Below, in pieces: positions 31,685-43,007 of a stretch of 64,000 nucleotides of DNA (within the stretch, counting starts at the first letter, position 1; each line of letters opens with the position of its first letter). Under the pieces are notes generated by a model that was not told the origin of the DNA, made no database searches, and saw only the letters and a list, made by a program, of their open reading frames with translations. The stretch lies in contig NW_026622886.1 in assembly GCF_023065955.2 (NCBI RefSeq), forward strand, positions 15,572,001-15,636,000, written 5' to 3'. Origin of the DNA: Ursus arctos (lineage: Eukaryota > Chordata > Mammalia > Carnivora > Ursidae). The position numbers and the translations under genes are program-made.

Positions 31685-31800
31685 AGAGGTTCTAAACCTT
31701 TTGGGGGCCATAGATTCCTTTGAGACTGCACATAGTTCATGTATATGTGAAATCCTGCATAGAATTTCAGGGGGTTCATCGGCCCCCTGAGCCCTATACA
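31685..31800 (+). mobile_element. hAT-like DNA transposon fragment
   Basis: CAGAGGTTCTAAACCTTTTG, GGGGCCATAGATTCCTTTGA, TCAGGGGGTTCATCGGCCCC resemble hAT non-autonomous termini; family unresolved. Confidence 0.5.
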
Positions 31801-33089
31801 TCGAGCACCAGACACTCCTATTAAGAATCTCTGAGCTGGAAAAGACAAAATTAAGGATGGCCCAGAAGTACCATTAGGAAGTAGCACATAAAAACCCACC
31901 ATTACAGAAGTCGGGATGACCTACCCCAGATGTTTCCAACAAGGCTCCGCGCCAGAATTACCGGGGAGGTAATTAATTACCTTGGAGGCAGGCAGGACTC
32001 AACAATCTGAATGTTTAACCGAGGTCATTGTGGTAAGAAAGCAGGTTTTGAGATCTCTAATCTAGTTTCTTTGGGACAACAGCTATAAATCCTTCCTAGG
32101 CCGATTGGACACTCTGCTGTTTCTAAAGATCTTAGGAGAGATCCTTTGATATGTCGCTATGGGGCTGAGCTCTTGGGGGCTGAACCACTTAAATCAGACC
32201 TTAAGGTCTCACTCAGCACAGCTTCATTGGCTCCTTTCACTTCATCCGTCACTCAACATGGTCTCCATGCCCTCTAGGTAGACAACCATTCCTTCCTTTA
32301 GCCTTTTGCAATCCCAACCTTCCCCCCTGTGCTTGTAGTTATAGTTTCTGGCCCCATTATCATCATAATGGCTCTTGACCTCTCAGGGCCTAATGCTAAT
32401 CTCAGCTTTCTAGAGGCTATCTCCTGAGAATGAGGCATCCTGGGGTTCCTACTAGACATCCTCCTGCAATTCCAGGGTGACTTGTTCAGAAAGCCCCATG
32501 GATCAGGAAATAGGTACATTCCCTTAACTGACCATTTACCTCCATACTATTTCTTGACCCTGATTCTCTGGCCATTTCTCTGTCTCTACAGAAGCAATGG
32601 AAATAGCTAAAGACCAAAGGACTAGAGAATAAGAAGGCAGTCATTTAATTTATGCCTCTGATGTCCAGTGTTCCTGGTTATTTCAGGAAGAGAACCTATT
32701 GTAGAGTCAAGCTTTCTTATCCACCAGCCAAGCTGAGCCACCTGGAGCACTGTGGACCAAGGAGGCTCACCATAACCTCAAAGAGTCAAAACTGAAAATT
32801 CGAGTATCAAGCATATTCTCTGACTTAGTACCTCCTAGCTTTGAGTTTTCTTGGGTGGTTGGGTTGAGTTGGGTGCCAGTGGTTAGCCAGGACAGATGAA
32901 TGCAGATGGCTGCACAGACCTAGGAAGCAGCAGACACCGTGAGGCATGGCCTCCAACGCTGTCTTCATGTGGTTTCAAACACGTTAGGTTTCCAAACCAC
33001 TTAAAAGTAGCTCATGCTTGCACCTCAGCCTTTCAGAATATTATCTGTTATTCTGTTCCTGACGTAGCAGAAAGGGAAAGGATGGGAAG
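31801..33089. other. Unique DNA, no gene seen
   Basis: Balanced composition. 31920-32040 is vaguely MER5-like. Frames at 32298-32519 and 32896-33348 have no domains. Confidence 0.4.
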
Positions 33090-33290
33090 TCAGGGAGATC
33101 AGGACTGTGTGCTTTTGGGCTTCTTGCTTAATCTCCCAAGAGCTTCAATATTTCTTTTTTTATTTCTCTTTATTTTTTTTTTGGTAGGGTTTTTTGTTTG
33201 TTTTTTGGTGAAATGGGCAAGATTATTCCTACCTTATTGGGTTGTTATGCTTATTAATGTGGTCCATGATACAAAGCACTCAGTGTCACT
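33090..33290 (+). mobile_element. MIR SINE with T-rich expansion
   Basis: TTGGGCTTCTTGCTTAATCT, GGTGAAATGGGCAAGATTAT, TCCTACCTTATTGGGTTGTT, GATACAAAGCACTCAGTGTC; a poly-T/TTTG stretch expanded at 33155-33208. Confidence 0.65.
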
Positions 33291-33344
33291 TTCCCCCATC
33301 CTCAGCTCCATCATCCAGATCATTAGTCAGCTTACAGCAAGGTG

Positions 33345-33520
33345 CTAGGACTTGGAATCTATCCCTGAATACATCTCTACCTGCTATCCCAGAGCATAGC
33401 CCAACAATAAGAAGCTAGGTGATCAAGAGCAAATTCACTTAACCACTTAAAACCTCAGCTTCTTCATTCTTAAAATGATGGGTTTGTATGAATGATCTCC
33501 GGCTCTTTCCCTCACTGATC
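33345..33520 (+). mobile_element. MIR3-like SINE
   Basis: AGAGCAAATTCACTTAACCA, CCTCAGCTTCTTCATTCTTA, AAATGATGGGTTTGTATGAA, TGATCTCCGGCTCTTTCCC. Confidence 0.6.
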
Positions 33521-34262
33521 CTGCACGAGAGGTAAACCAACCCTCTCTGAGTTATCACCGTGCAACAAGTGTGGCTGCAGCTGTGTCCTGTGTTGTAACC
33601 ACAGAAAATAGCCCACTAAGATTCAGAACAGAGGGGAAAGTATTTAAGGATAAGCAGCAGGAGACCTAGCCATTACAGCCAGGTAGAAAGATACAAAGAA
33701 GAGAGATAATGTTAAATTACAATTGAAGTGAAGGTGGAAATCACATTGACAAAAGCAATACTGGCCCAAGAGGCTAACAGCAGATTCTGCGATGTGAGAC
33801 AAAATGTCATTTCCGAAGGTTTTTAGTAATTGTGCTTCTGTAAGAAGATTTGTAATTACAAACATGAATAATCCTCGGCATCCATCATTTCTAAAGATAG
33901 AGGCTGTTATTCTGTTCCAGATGAAGAGCTAAAGAATATCTCACACCGGTTGGTACATGACAAGGCAGGAACAACCAGGCAATTAGGATGATGCATCAGC
34001 AGAGTTGGAGTCCCAATATCCCATATACAGATGCTGAATCCATCGACAAGGAGGGGACAACACCATCCCATCAGCAGCAGAAGTTTCCAGATAAGGGGAA
34101 ACCATATCACACAAAGGAGGAGGACATTACTGCACAGGGTAGAACATGACCACTTCTGTCCTGCCTGAATAAACTCTCAAAGGCAATGAAGGACAATTTT
34201 ACTTTTAAAAGGCAGCCAAGAAAAATATTTTTAAGTGACGGAGATGGTGGATAGAAAATATA
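33521..34262. other. Unique DNA, no gene seen
   Basis: No repeat recognised; frames of 67-73 codons only. Confidence 0.4.
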
Positions 34263-34458
34263 GGGGCGTCTGGGTGGCTCAGTCGGTTAAATGTCTGCCT
34301 TTGGCTCAGGTCATGATCTTAGGGTCCTGGGTTGAGCCCTGTGTTGGGCTCCCTGCCCAGTGGGGAGCCTGCTTCTCCCCTACCTCTGCCCCTCCCCCCG
34401 GCTCATGCTCACTCGCTCTCTCTCAAATAAATAAATAAAATCTTTAAAAAAAATTTTT
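34263..34458 (+). mobile_element. CanSINE
   Basis: GGGGCGTCTGGGTGGCTCAG head, full body, AATAAATAAATAAAATC tail followed by A8T7. The TSD is not evident. Confidence 0.92.
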
Positions 34459-34599
34459 TTAATGTAAATCCCTTAACACTGAGTTATTGGTTTGCCTGTG
34501 AACCCTATGCTTTGTTGGGTTTTTCTATGGTTTGTGACATTCACTGCTTATAGTAGATGATAGGCAAGCCAGGAAATTTAAGAGACAATGAGTTAGATT

Positions 34600-35355
34600 G
34601 CTTTCAGGTGGAGTCATCATTGCACCTGCTTTCTTTTTCTCACATCCCACATATACTTTGTCAGGAAATCTGTCGGCCCTGCCTTCAAAGCACATCCAGA
34701 ATGGAAACCACTTCTCACCGCCATCACCACCACCCAGAATCAGGACTGCGGGCTCCCTGTACCTCCTTTTACCCCTCCAAAGTCTGTTCCCCAGCATGGC
34801 AGCCAGAGTGATGGTTTCCACTCTTATGCTCAAAAACCCTTCAGTGGCTCCCCATTTCACTCAGAGCAAAAGCCAAAATTCTTCTTCACTGGCCTAGAAG
34901 GCCCTCGGAGCTCCCTGTCAACCTCTGTCCTCCTTTTCTTCACTGCCAGCACATCAGTCTCCTTTCTTCTCCCACACTCCAAGGAATTTGCATTGGCCAT
35001 TGCCACTAGAAGTTTCTTCCCCAAATATCCACCACACATGCTCACTTCACTTGAGAGTTTACTCACATTGCACCTTTGCAATGAGGTGAAACCTGGCCAC
35101 CCTTTAAATTATAGTTGGCTACTCCCATCTTTATATGCTACTCCTGCCACTCCCTATTTCCTTCATCTTTCTCTATGTATCACCCTCTAACATCCTTATT
35201 GAGTTTCCTGATTTATTATATTTATCATTTGCTTTTTTATCTCTTCATACTAGAGGGCAGGGACCTTTGTTTTGCTTTCTGGTATAACAAAATGCCTAGA
35301 ACAGTGTCTGATACACAGTAGATATTTATAATTATTTGTGGAATGAATGAATAAA
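34600..35355 (+). mobile_element. L2 LINE 3' region
   Basis: CACATCCAGAATGGAAACCA, AGCATGGCAGCCAGAGTGAT, AGTGGCTCCCCATTTCACTC, AGAGCAAAAGCCAAAATTCT, ACTAGAGGGCAGGGACCTTT, CCTAGAACAGTGTCTGATAC and the terminal GTGGAATGAATGAATAAAT. Confidence 0.88.
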
Positions 35356-36787
35356 TATAACAGAAAATCAACTCAAACTGGCTTAAACCAAAACAAAATA
35401 CTGTCCCATATAACTAAAGTTCAGAGATATGTGGGGACATCAGAAGGAAGTTCTGCTTCCCTGTGATTTTTCTAGGTCAGTTACTTCATCAGGCTGATAA
35501 CAAGATGGTCACAAAAGTTCTAGGACAAATTTGGGGTGGCCCAGGCAGGGGTAGGTGGGGGGATGGTTGGGTGGGGAATGGAGGATGACTCTTTGAGACT
35601 CTCTTTTAAGAGTGAGGACACTTCAGCTAGAAGCCCCAGCAAACTTCTGCTAGCATCTCATTGGCTCAAATTGAACCAGTCTTTGTTGCCCAGGGAATGA
35701 TGTGCAGTCTTTTGCCTCACTGGGAAGAGGGATGGAAAAAGCAGAATGGATTTAGCTAAGATTAATCAAAACCCACCTCAACCACATGGTCACCTCACAA
35801 TGGGGGAGGAGTGGGATAGATAGATAAACCTAGTGTTCACTTCTCAAAGTTAACCAGATAAGAGAGACAGGCAGACAGACGTTATGGGGGAAAGGGTTTG
35901 ATCAAGATAGTGATGCCGGAAAACTGAACATTCTGAAAGCATCACAATTGACTTTCCTGGTGGTGATGCTCTCAATTCAGTAGCGTATGAGCTTTGTGAC
36001 TTCTGGGACTTGCTCAGGAGTATTGGAGGTGTTTATGTGGACGGCACAGAAACCCTACTCACGTGTGACAGTCTCACACCATCCCTGCTGATCCATATTC
36101 ACACAGCAAATATGTTTAGGAGTGAATATGAACAAATTTGTTATTGCTTCTGGTTTCACTGAAAACCAAATATAACAAATATTTCACACTCTTACAGTCT
36201 GGAGATGGGGAAAAGGTGACTGAAGTATGGAATACTCTTTGTTTGTTAAATGCAGACGTGGGATGCGATGGGGACATGTGGGACTTGGAATCTGAGATTT
36301 CTGCTGTGTTTTGCTTCTGCATAAACCACACAGAAAAGCTTATCGCTCCTGCTGATTTCCGGTCAATGATCATTCCTCCTAGAATTTGGCAAAAGTCTAT
36401 CTCTGCTATCTGTCGAAAAAAGCTGTGGGGAATGGGAAAACCTTGTCTGATCAAATTAGAAAGCTAAACAAAATTTCTGAGAGAGGAATAATTAAGAAGA
36501 AAAAGTTTTAGGCATAATTTGTATGCACGACATCAGGCAAATGGTGGGCAGATTATAACAGGATTATATCTGTTCATACTGTGAATGGGACTTCATGGAA
36601 ATAACTTATTAGCAGTTAGATTCCTATACATAAACTCCCACACAAGTGATACAGTGGTGATCTTAATCTCTTAAATCCATGTGGCAAAGAAAAACTTGAA
36701 AGTTTTGACTCCAAAATTACTTCATTCTATGCTGTGACTCTCTGGGTCATTTTGGAGTAGTTTTTTGTTTTGTTTTAATCTTTTCCG
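35356..36787. other. Unique DNA; long open frames on both strands near 36.1-36.5 kb
   Basis: 35370-35800 may be an old unclassified repeat. At 36116-36467 the plus (109 codons) and minus (112 codons) strands are both open, with no recognisable domain on either. Confidence 0.4.
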
Positions 36788-36801
36788 TTCTTCTTCTTCT
36801 T

Positions 36802-36831
<30 letters not shown>
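36788..36831 (+). repeat. (TTC)n triplet microsatellite, about 14-15 units
   Basis: Uninterrupted CTT/TTC run, complement GAA. Flanked by T-rich sequence. Confidence 0.96.
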
Positions 36832-36832
<1 letters not shown>

Positions 36833-36926
36833 GCAGTCAGGGGAACAGAGTTGGAATAGGGACACAGTTTTTAAAATGACTGACTATATTTCTTAGGTTG
36901 TAGGTACTTAGAATTGTATATATAGT

Positions 36927-37660
36927 TGTAGCAGACAAAATAATGGCCCCCAAAGATACATATGTCCTAATCCTATAACCTATAGGTACATTAAGTAACA
37001 TGGCAAAGATGAATTAAAGTCGTAGATGGAAATAAGTCTCTTAAACAGTTGACTTTAAAATAAGGAGATTATTGGGGTGCCTGGGTGGCTCAGTTGGTTA
37101 AGCATCTGCCTTCGGCTCAGGTCATGATCCCAGTGTCCTGGGCTCCAGCACCCCCCCCCCCCGCACCCCTGTCAGGCTCCCTGCTCAGCAGGAGGTCTGC
37201 TTCTCCCCCTCACTCTGCCCCTCCCCCTGCTCAGGCATGTGCTTTCTCGCTCAAATAAATAAATAAAATCTTTGTAAAAATAAAACAATAAAACAAGGGG
37301 ATTATTTTGGATTATCCCAGTGGGCCCAAAGTAACCACAAGGGTCCTTGAAAGTAAAAGAGAGTGTGGAAGAGGGAACCAGAGAGATAGCACCATCAGTC
37401 TGACTTCGGCAGCTTTGAAGATGAAGGAAAATGGAGATGAGCGCAGGAAATCGGACAGTCTCTAAAGATGGAAAATGCAAGGGAATGTATTCCCCCCTAG
37501 AGCCTCCAAAATAGAATGCACCTTGCTGACACCTTGATCTTTGCCCAGTGAAGGCCATGTCAGACTTCTGAACTGCAGAACTGTTAGAAAATAGATTTGT
37601 GTTGTTTTAAGCCATTAGTTTTGTAGTAACTTGTTACAGCAGCCATAGAAAACTAATACA
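36927..37660 (+). mobile_element. MLT1-type MaLR LTR, split by SINE
   Basis: TGTAGCAGACAAAATAATGG start, CCAAAGATACATATGTCCTA, then after the SINE ATTATCCCAGTGGGCCCAAA, GCTTTGAAGATGAAGGAAAA, CTAGAGCCTCCAAAATAGAA, TGCTGACACCTTGATCTTTG, and end CATAGAAAACTAATACA. Confidence 0.82.
37074..37294 (+). mobile_element. CanSINE inside MLT1-type LTR
   Basis: GGGGTGCCTGGGTGGCTCAG head; a C-run (37150-37162) in the body. TSD AAGGAGATTATT (37062-37073) against AAGGGGATTATT (37295-37306). Confidence 0.93.
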
Positions 37661-38607
37661 GCTATCATTTTATAGAATCACATATTGCAAATAGAAAGGT
37701 ACTGAAATAGTCTTGAGTTTGGAACCTTCTCAGATGCTTAACGAAATAGATTAAAGGCTGAACGAGATCCGGTACAATCCGCCTTATCAAACGCGAGCAC
37801 ATTTCAGGAACTGAGCTCTGCTATCTGTGTTTATGGCCACTTCAAGAAACAGCAGCGTACTCCCCAATAATCACAAGCCAGAAGACTGCTGAACAGAAGG
37901 TATGATTGTAAGACTGTAAAAGGAAACACGAATTTTATTTGTTTTTCATACAGAGGCAGATTCTTATTTCTGTGATCTCTATTTGCCTGAATATAAGAAA
38001 TCTTTTCCTTTTTTTAAAAACTGTGAAATTTTCTCCCTTGAACTCCCGCCTTTTGGGATGAGTTTTGGGATTGTTTCTGACATGGGCTTTCATATTTAAA
38101 GATAAGTGGCAGGAATCACTATCTATTGGGGTGCTTGATGCATAATCATTCCATGTATATTGGAATAAAATACTTATTTGTTCACTGTCAGAGCACTGCC
38201 CTAGGCAGGTAAATAAGCTCCCTTCAGCCCTTGTCTTCCCAGAACTTAAGTCTAGTTGGGAACGCAGACACCTACGAAGGTCATTACAACACAGGTTGTG
38301 AGGAAGAATTCAAAACATTCTTCAAAATTATGGCTCAGCGTGTTTTTAAGCTACTATCCGGGTATAGCTTTGGCTTTTCATTTTAAAACTTGCCAGGCCG
38401 CAGCTGGCCAAAAATCCTTTAGCTATCCTTTCCTTGTATATATCTTGCCCCTCACATTTTGCCAACTCCCAACGCAAGAAAAATAGTATTTATTAAAATA
38501 ATACAAGTTCATTTTAGGAATCTGGGAAATTGCAGAAAAGGATAAAGAAAAAGTATTTGTCACCATACTTCTATTACTCTGAGGGCATCTGCCCTCAGTT
38601 TTTTATA
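37661..38607. other. Unique DNA, no feature seen
   Basis: No repeat recognised; the 76-codon frame at 38256-38486 is unsupported. Confidence 0.4.
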
Positions 38608-39228
38608 CAATCAATCCTCTTATTCAGATTCCATACTTGTGAATTCACCTATTCACTGAAACTTCATTGTAGCCCCCAAACCGATACTCTCAGTGCTTTC
38701 TCAGTCAGTCAGGGAACCCGGGCATGTGCAGAGCAGCAAAAATGTTGAGACCCACCCAACACCTTCCCAGCTGAGGGCACTGCGGTTTGGGCAGGGCGAT
38801 GCTCTGCCTTCTTTTTTCAGCTCTCAGGCTGCAAACAAGTGTCCTTTTTGCAGTGACCTTAATGCCATGTGTTTTCGCATTTTTGTGTTTTTCGTTGGTG
38901 ATTTAATTGTTTAAAATGACCCCCCAGCGGAGGGCTGAAGTGCTCTCTTGTGCCCTAAGCACATGGAGGAAATACATGTGTTAGACAAGCTTTACTGACA
39001 CTAAGTTACAGTGCTGTTGGCCTTGAGCTCGGTGTTAATGAATCAACAACGTGTAGTACGTAAGGTGTCTTTAAAGGTAAACCCACATAAAACAATGTTA
39101 TATATTGACCAGTTGGCAAAATCGTATGACCAGAGGTTGTCTTTTCTCCAGGAACACTGATTCAGTATTGGCTAACACAGCATTCACAGTTACAGAACAT
39201 AACTACCATCAATAGTAAGAATCTACTG
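38608..39228 (+). mobile_element. Tigger-type (TcMar/pogo) DNA transposon relic
   Basis: Bounded by TA dinucleotides (38606-38607 and 39229-39230). Ends are imperfect inverted repeats (CAATCCTCTTATTCAGATTC near 38612; complement of AATAGTAAGAATCTACTG at the right). Inside, ATG at 38916 opens a decayed transposase N-terminus: MTPQRRAEVLS, then frame loss, with later codons for VLDK- and NEST-like words still traceable. Much of the transposase is deleted, so this is a non-autonomous derivative. Subfamily (Tigger/MER44 group) from memory. Confidence 0.75.
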
Positions 39229-39230
39229 TA

Positions 39231-39884
39231 TTTTCTTTATGTCAAAAAAGAAAAGAGAAATCATACCATGTCGGGTTTGGTCAGTAAACCCTGAGATGGC
39301 AAATGAAAAGATTACTCCAGACACCTTGGTGGGAGAAAGGAGAGGCCTGGGGACCAGACACTCCAGTGGCAAAAGGCCTAGAGCCAAGCTTCGTCTCCAC
39401 TTTTACTGGGGTCTTATCAATACACCAAGCACAAGCCCAAAACAAGGAGGCAAGGAGTTCATGGAGCACGTGACCACCACAGGTGCCTGTTTTTCTTCAA
39501 AATTTAAACAGTGACTGCCTAGATGAGGACCTTGAGCCGCAGTAAGAATCTGGCCACTTTCAGCCAAGAAACTTCAAAGGAGGCCCAGCGTTCCGGGCAC
39601 TCCTCTGCTTTTCAATTAGTCCCATCCAGGGAGGCATATACAGGTCCAGCTTTGTCTATCCAGGCACTGTGAATTCCCACAATATCATATGCTAATTTTT
39701 GTAACCCACCTTTTTTTTTCACTTAACCTACATTCTGAACACTTTTCAATGTTACTACATATTTTTAAATATGATTTTAATCATGTATTTGACCAAATGG
39801 ATCTCCTCGATTTATTTGTTTCTCTCTTGCTAGATGTTAGATTATTTCCGAAGATCATTCTTATATGTACGCTTTGTGTTTTTC
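39231..39884. other. Unique DNA, no feature seen
   Basis: The 91-codon plus frame at 39239-39514 and the 62-codon minus frame overlap and lack domains. Confidence 0.4.
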
Positions 39885-40180
39885 TTTCATTCATTCAACA
39901 AATATTTATTGAATTCCAACTATATTTCAGGCCTCATGCATAAGGATACAAAAATAAACAGGATGGATATCTGTCCTCCTGAAGTTTGTAATCAACTGAA
40001 AGGGACAGATAATAAGCATTTACACAAATAATTCATTAGAATAGTAATAAATGCTAGCAGGGACAAGGACAGGAAGTTACAAAAGCACACAAGAGAGTCT
40101 GTTCTTAATGAGGGAGTAGTTCCCTGATAAGTGACATTTTCAGCTGAGCCCTGAAAGAACTCAGGATCAGAATGTACTAG
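39885..40180 (-). mobile_element. L2 3' end, antisense
   Basis: TTCATTCATTCAACAAATAT, TTATTGAATTCCAACTATAT, then TGACATTTTCAGCTGAGCCC, TGAAAGAACTCAGGATCAG. Confidence 0.82.
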
Positions 40181-40487
40181 ACTCCTATATTAGAGGTAGA
40201 GGGAAAGGGTTTTCCTTCATCTCGTCTTCTCTTCCTCCTCACCCTCTGCACAGCACAAGCCAATGGTGCATCAGTATGCTTCACCCTACCTTCGTGGGCG
40301 TATGACCACAGGGTCAGGCTCCTGTCTGGCTGCCTGCCCACACCCATTACCCAACCCTAGAGGGAAGAAGGGTAGGGGGCCCATCAGGCTAGGCTAAAGG
40401 ATGTGTCTGCCTGGATGGGATGAGCACATAGCAGGACCAAGCTGGCAGAAGAGTGGGGGTCAGGCCTGCCCAGGGTCGGGCCTCGAC

Positions 40488-40655
40488 TCAGCCGTGGACT
40501 GAGGCAAACAGAATGTACTGCAGCTTGGCAATGGCTGGGGCCACCACAAATACAGTCAAAACCGCTTCCTCATGCCCTTTCTTCCAGTAGAGCAGCTGCT
40601 CAAAATCATATTTTGCTGTTGTTTGAAAGTTCAAATTCAGAGTGCAAGTGGCCAT
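40488..40655 (-). other. Short protein-like ORF, 55 codons (unproven)
   Basis: On the minus strand ATG at 40655 opens 55 codons to TGA at 40488. The peptide begins MATCTLNLNFQTTAKYDFEQ and ends in a hydrophobic stretch (VFVVAPAIAKLQYILF) that could be a membrane segment or a buried helix. It lies in repeat-free DNA of moderate GC. No family recognised, no poly-A tail of a retrocopy, no obvious promoter. A frame this short is expected by chance; included because its composition looks protein-like. Confidence 0.18.
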
Positions 40656-42099
40656 TCAGGGATGTAGGTATAAAATAGGTGAACAAGGCAGTAGTATTCA
40701 AGTCAAGAACCAGTTAAAACCATCAGTTGACCTCATTCCACACCTTAAGGACAGCATTACTTTAAGAGGTCCAAGCGTCCGCTTTGCCAGAAAATCTTTG
40801 AAACCATTTTCTTTGAGACTATTTCCCCACGAAATGTGTCCACACAACTTGAGACAATGTGAACATCAAGGAATTGGGATGTGCAAAGCTTAATTTTTGG
40901 GGAATTATTGGGGGGAAGTATCAGTCTGAATTATATTAAGCAGAATTTCAAAGAAATGTAATTTGTACTTTCTGAAGTGTTAGTACGGAGTCTTAACTGC
41001 TAACTAGCCGTTGCCACTAGAGGTCCCGCCTGCCCGACTTCACCAAACAGATAAGCATTCTTTGTAACTAACTAGTCCCTGGGTGGTGCGATTTGTAACG
41101 CATCACTTAAGTGCTTGAAATACTTATTCTCTTAAAAAAGATTAACTGCAGTAATCTTTGGCATGCTGCAAATTTGCTCAGCAGATTCTCTCAACACAAA
41201 TGAAATTTCAGCCGATTATAGGCTAAACTGTTATCAATTCCAAAGCAGCAATACCCCAATTAGTATGCAATGCAAAAAGCTAACTTCTTGAAAGCCTTAA
41301 CATCCAGGATGCAAATGAATAGTGACTTATATACCAGCCAAACACTGTGATTCTCTAAAAAACACTATGATGACAACATATGCATAAATCCTAATGAGGT
41401 TTCTCCAAAACATCTTTACAGAAACTTCAAATTCCATACCCTCTGGACTCCTATTAGCTGCTGCTCACCTAAAGTTTTCACCCAGAGAGGCGGTTTAAAG
41501 CTGATTTGTCACCTCATCCAGCTTTCTAACAGTCCCCAGGTGAAAAAGAGGAGAAGAAAAGTGTTAGTTACAAAATCAGGATCAGAGTTCATAAACTTTT
41601 GCCTTTGCTTTCTATGTAGTCTAGTTGAAATTCACTCTTTCCCAGAGCCTGTGTTAGAAAGAGCCCCCTCCCCCCACCTTCTCACCAAGGTCTTCTCCAT
41701 TCATTGCAAATGGCAAGCACATTTCCACTTTGCTCAACCCTCAGGGGCTCCGTGCTCCCTGACCTCACAAAAAGTTCATCTCCTGCTCTGCCTTTGTCAA
41801 TATCTTCAGCTGTTCCTTCCAAGACATTGTTCAGGTTCTGTGACATGATCTATTCTTAATGAACCCATGCTGGGAAGTCTTAAACTTTCACATTTTCGTC
41901 CAAGTGACTCCATAGTTTGGTTTCAGTACAAATAACTGCAATTTGTATGTGTTTCCCCCCCCCGCCCCACCAAGGATAGATTTTAACCTTCAAAGCCAGA
42001 GTATTAAAGACTTTCAGATCGGCAGTTGCATTTGTAGGAAGGGCACTCATTCTGTCCCAGGTTTTCCTGAGTCCCTTTATTTTTCCATCCACGGCACTT
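40656..42099. other. Unique DNA, possible conserved element at 41090-41345
   Basis: No repeat recognised. 41090-41345 is non-repetitive and carries homeodomain-like and HNF/POU-like AT words (CTAACTAG, GATTAACTGCAG, CCAATTAGTATGCAATGCAA). 41540-41848 is a 102-codon frame without a domain. Confidence 0.4.
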
Positions 42100-42272
42100 G
42101 GAGCAGTGGTTCTCAGCCCTAGCTGCACATGAAAATCATCTGGGGAGCTTTTAAAAAGCACAGATACTTGGACTTCATCCCATATCAATTGAATCAAAAT
42201 TCCTGTGCGTAGGGCATTAGTATTTTTATAACTCCCAGGTGAAATGTGCAGCCAGGGTTGAGAACCAGTACC
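42100..42272 (+). mobile_element. MER5A/B-like hAT element
   Basis: CAGTGGTTCTCAGCCCTAGC and GGGTTGAGAACCAGTAC form the inverted ends; internal GAAAATCATCTGGGGAGCTT, TTTATAACTCCCAGGTGAAA. Confidence 0.8.
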
Positions 42273-42587
42273 TCTAAGTGTCAGCTAGGATTGTTTCGCT
42301 CGCATGACCTGATCAAGATTTCTAAGAAAGACATCTCATTGAAATCCATGGGGATTTAATATATGTTAATAATAATGGCACTTTGTATTATTTCTGGAGA
42401 TTTTAAATTTTATAGTCCTCTCACAACTCATTTGCTGCATAATCAATATTTATGAAATACATATTAGTTGCTAGAACAAACACCATACTAGGTGCTAGAA
42501 CAAAAATGATGAAGAAGACATGACCTTGCCCTTCAGAGACATACAGACAAGTAAGTGAGATCAAACAGATCCACGTCTAGACGAATT

Positions 42588-42810
42588 GCCTGTGCCGTAG
42601 ATAGAGTATGATAGAAGTCGGAGGAGGGGGGCGCCTGTGCCATAGATTGAGTATGATAGAAGTCGGAGGAGGGGGCGCCTGTGCCGTAGATTGAGTATGA
42701 TAGAAGTCGGAGGAGGGGGGCGCCTGTGCCGTAGATTGAGTATGATAGAAGTCGGAGGAGGGGGCGCCTGTGCCGTAGATTGAGTATGATAGAAGTCGGA
42801 GGAGGGGGGC
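42588..42810 (+). repeat. Minisatellite of five 44/45-bp units made from a SINE-target junction
   Basis: Unit starts are at 42588, 42633, 42677, 42722 and 42766, giving unit lengths 45, 44, 45, 44, 45. Each unit holds L2-derived target DNA, the SINE's left TSD (AGAAGTCGGAGGAGGG) and the first bases of the SINE head (GGGCGCCTG), then jumps back to GCCTGTGCC. The alternating lengths come from six or five G before CGCCTG. The first unit differs (GATAGAG for GATTGAG) and the second has CATAG for CGTAG; the others are almost identical. Confidence 0.96.
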
Positions 42811-43007
42811 GCCTGGGTGGCGCAGTCGTTAAGCGTCTGCCTTCGGCTCAGGGCGTGATCCCGGTGTTCTGGGATGGAGCCCCACATCAGGCTCCTCTGC
42901 TAGGGGCCTGCTTCTTCCTCTCCCACTCCCCCTGCTTGTGTTCCCTCTCTCACTGGCTGTCTCTCTCTGTCAAATTAATAAATAAAATCTTTAAAAAAAA
43001 AAAAAAA
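42807..43007 (+). mobile_element. Young CanSINE abutting the minisatellite
   Basis: Near-consensus: GGGCGCCTGGGTGGCGCAGT, GGGCGTGATCCCGGTGTTCT, CTGCTTGTGTTCCCTCTCTC, A17 tail. 16-bp perfect TSD AGAAGTCGGAGGAGGG (42791-42806 and 43008-43023). Confidence 0.96.

Noticed and set aside
34525..34897. Overlapping 84-111-codon frames on both strands
   Set aside because: All within an L2 3' region.
42561..42887. Repetitive-peptide ORF (minus) and the array as a possible CRISPR
   Set aside because: Units are direct tandem copies with no unique spacers, in a mammalian L2; the ORF is only the translated minisatellite.
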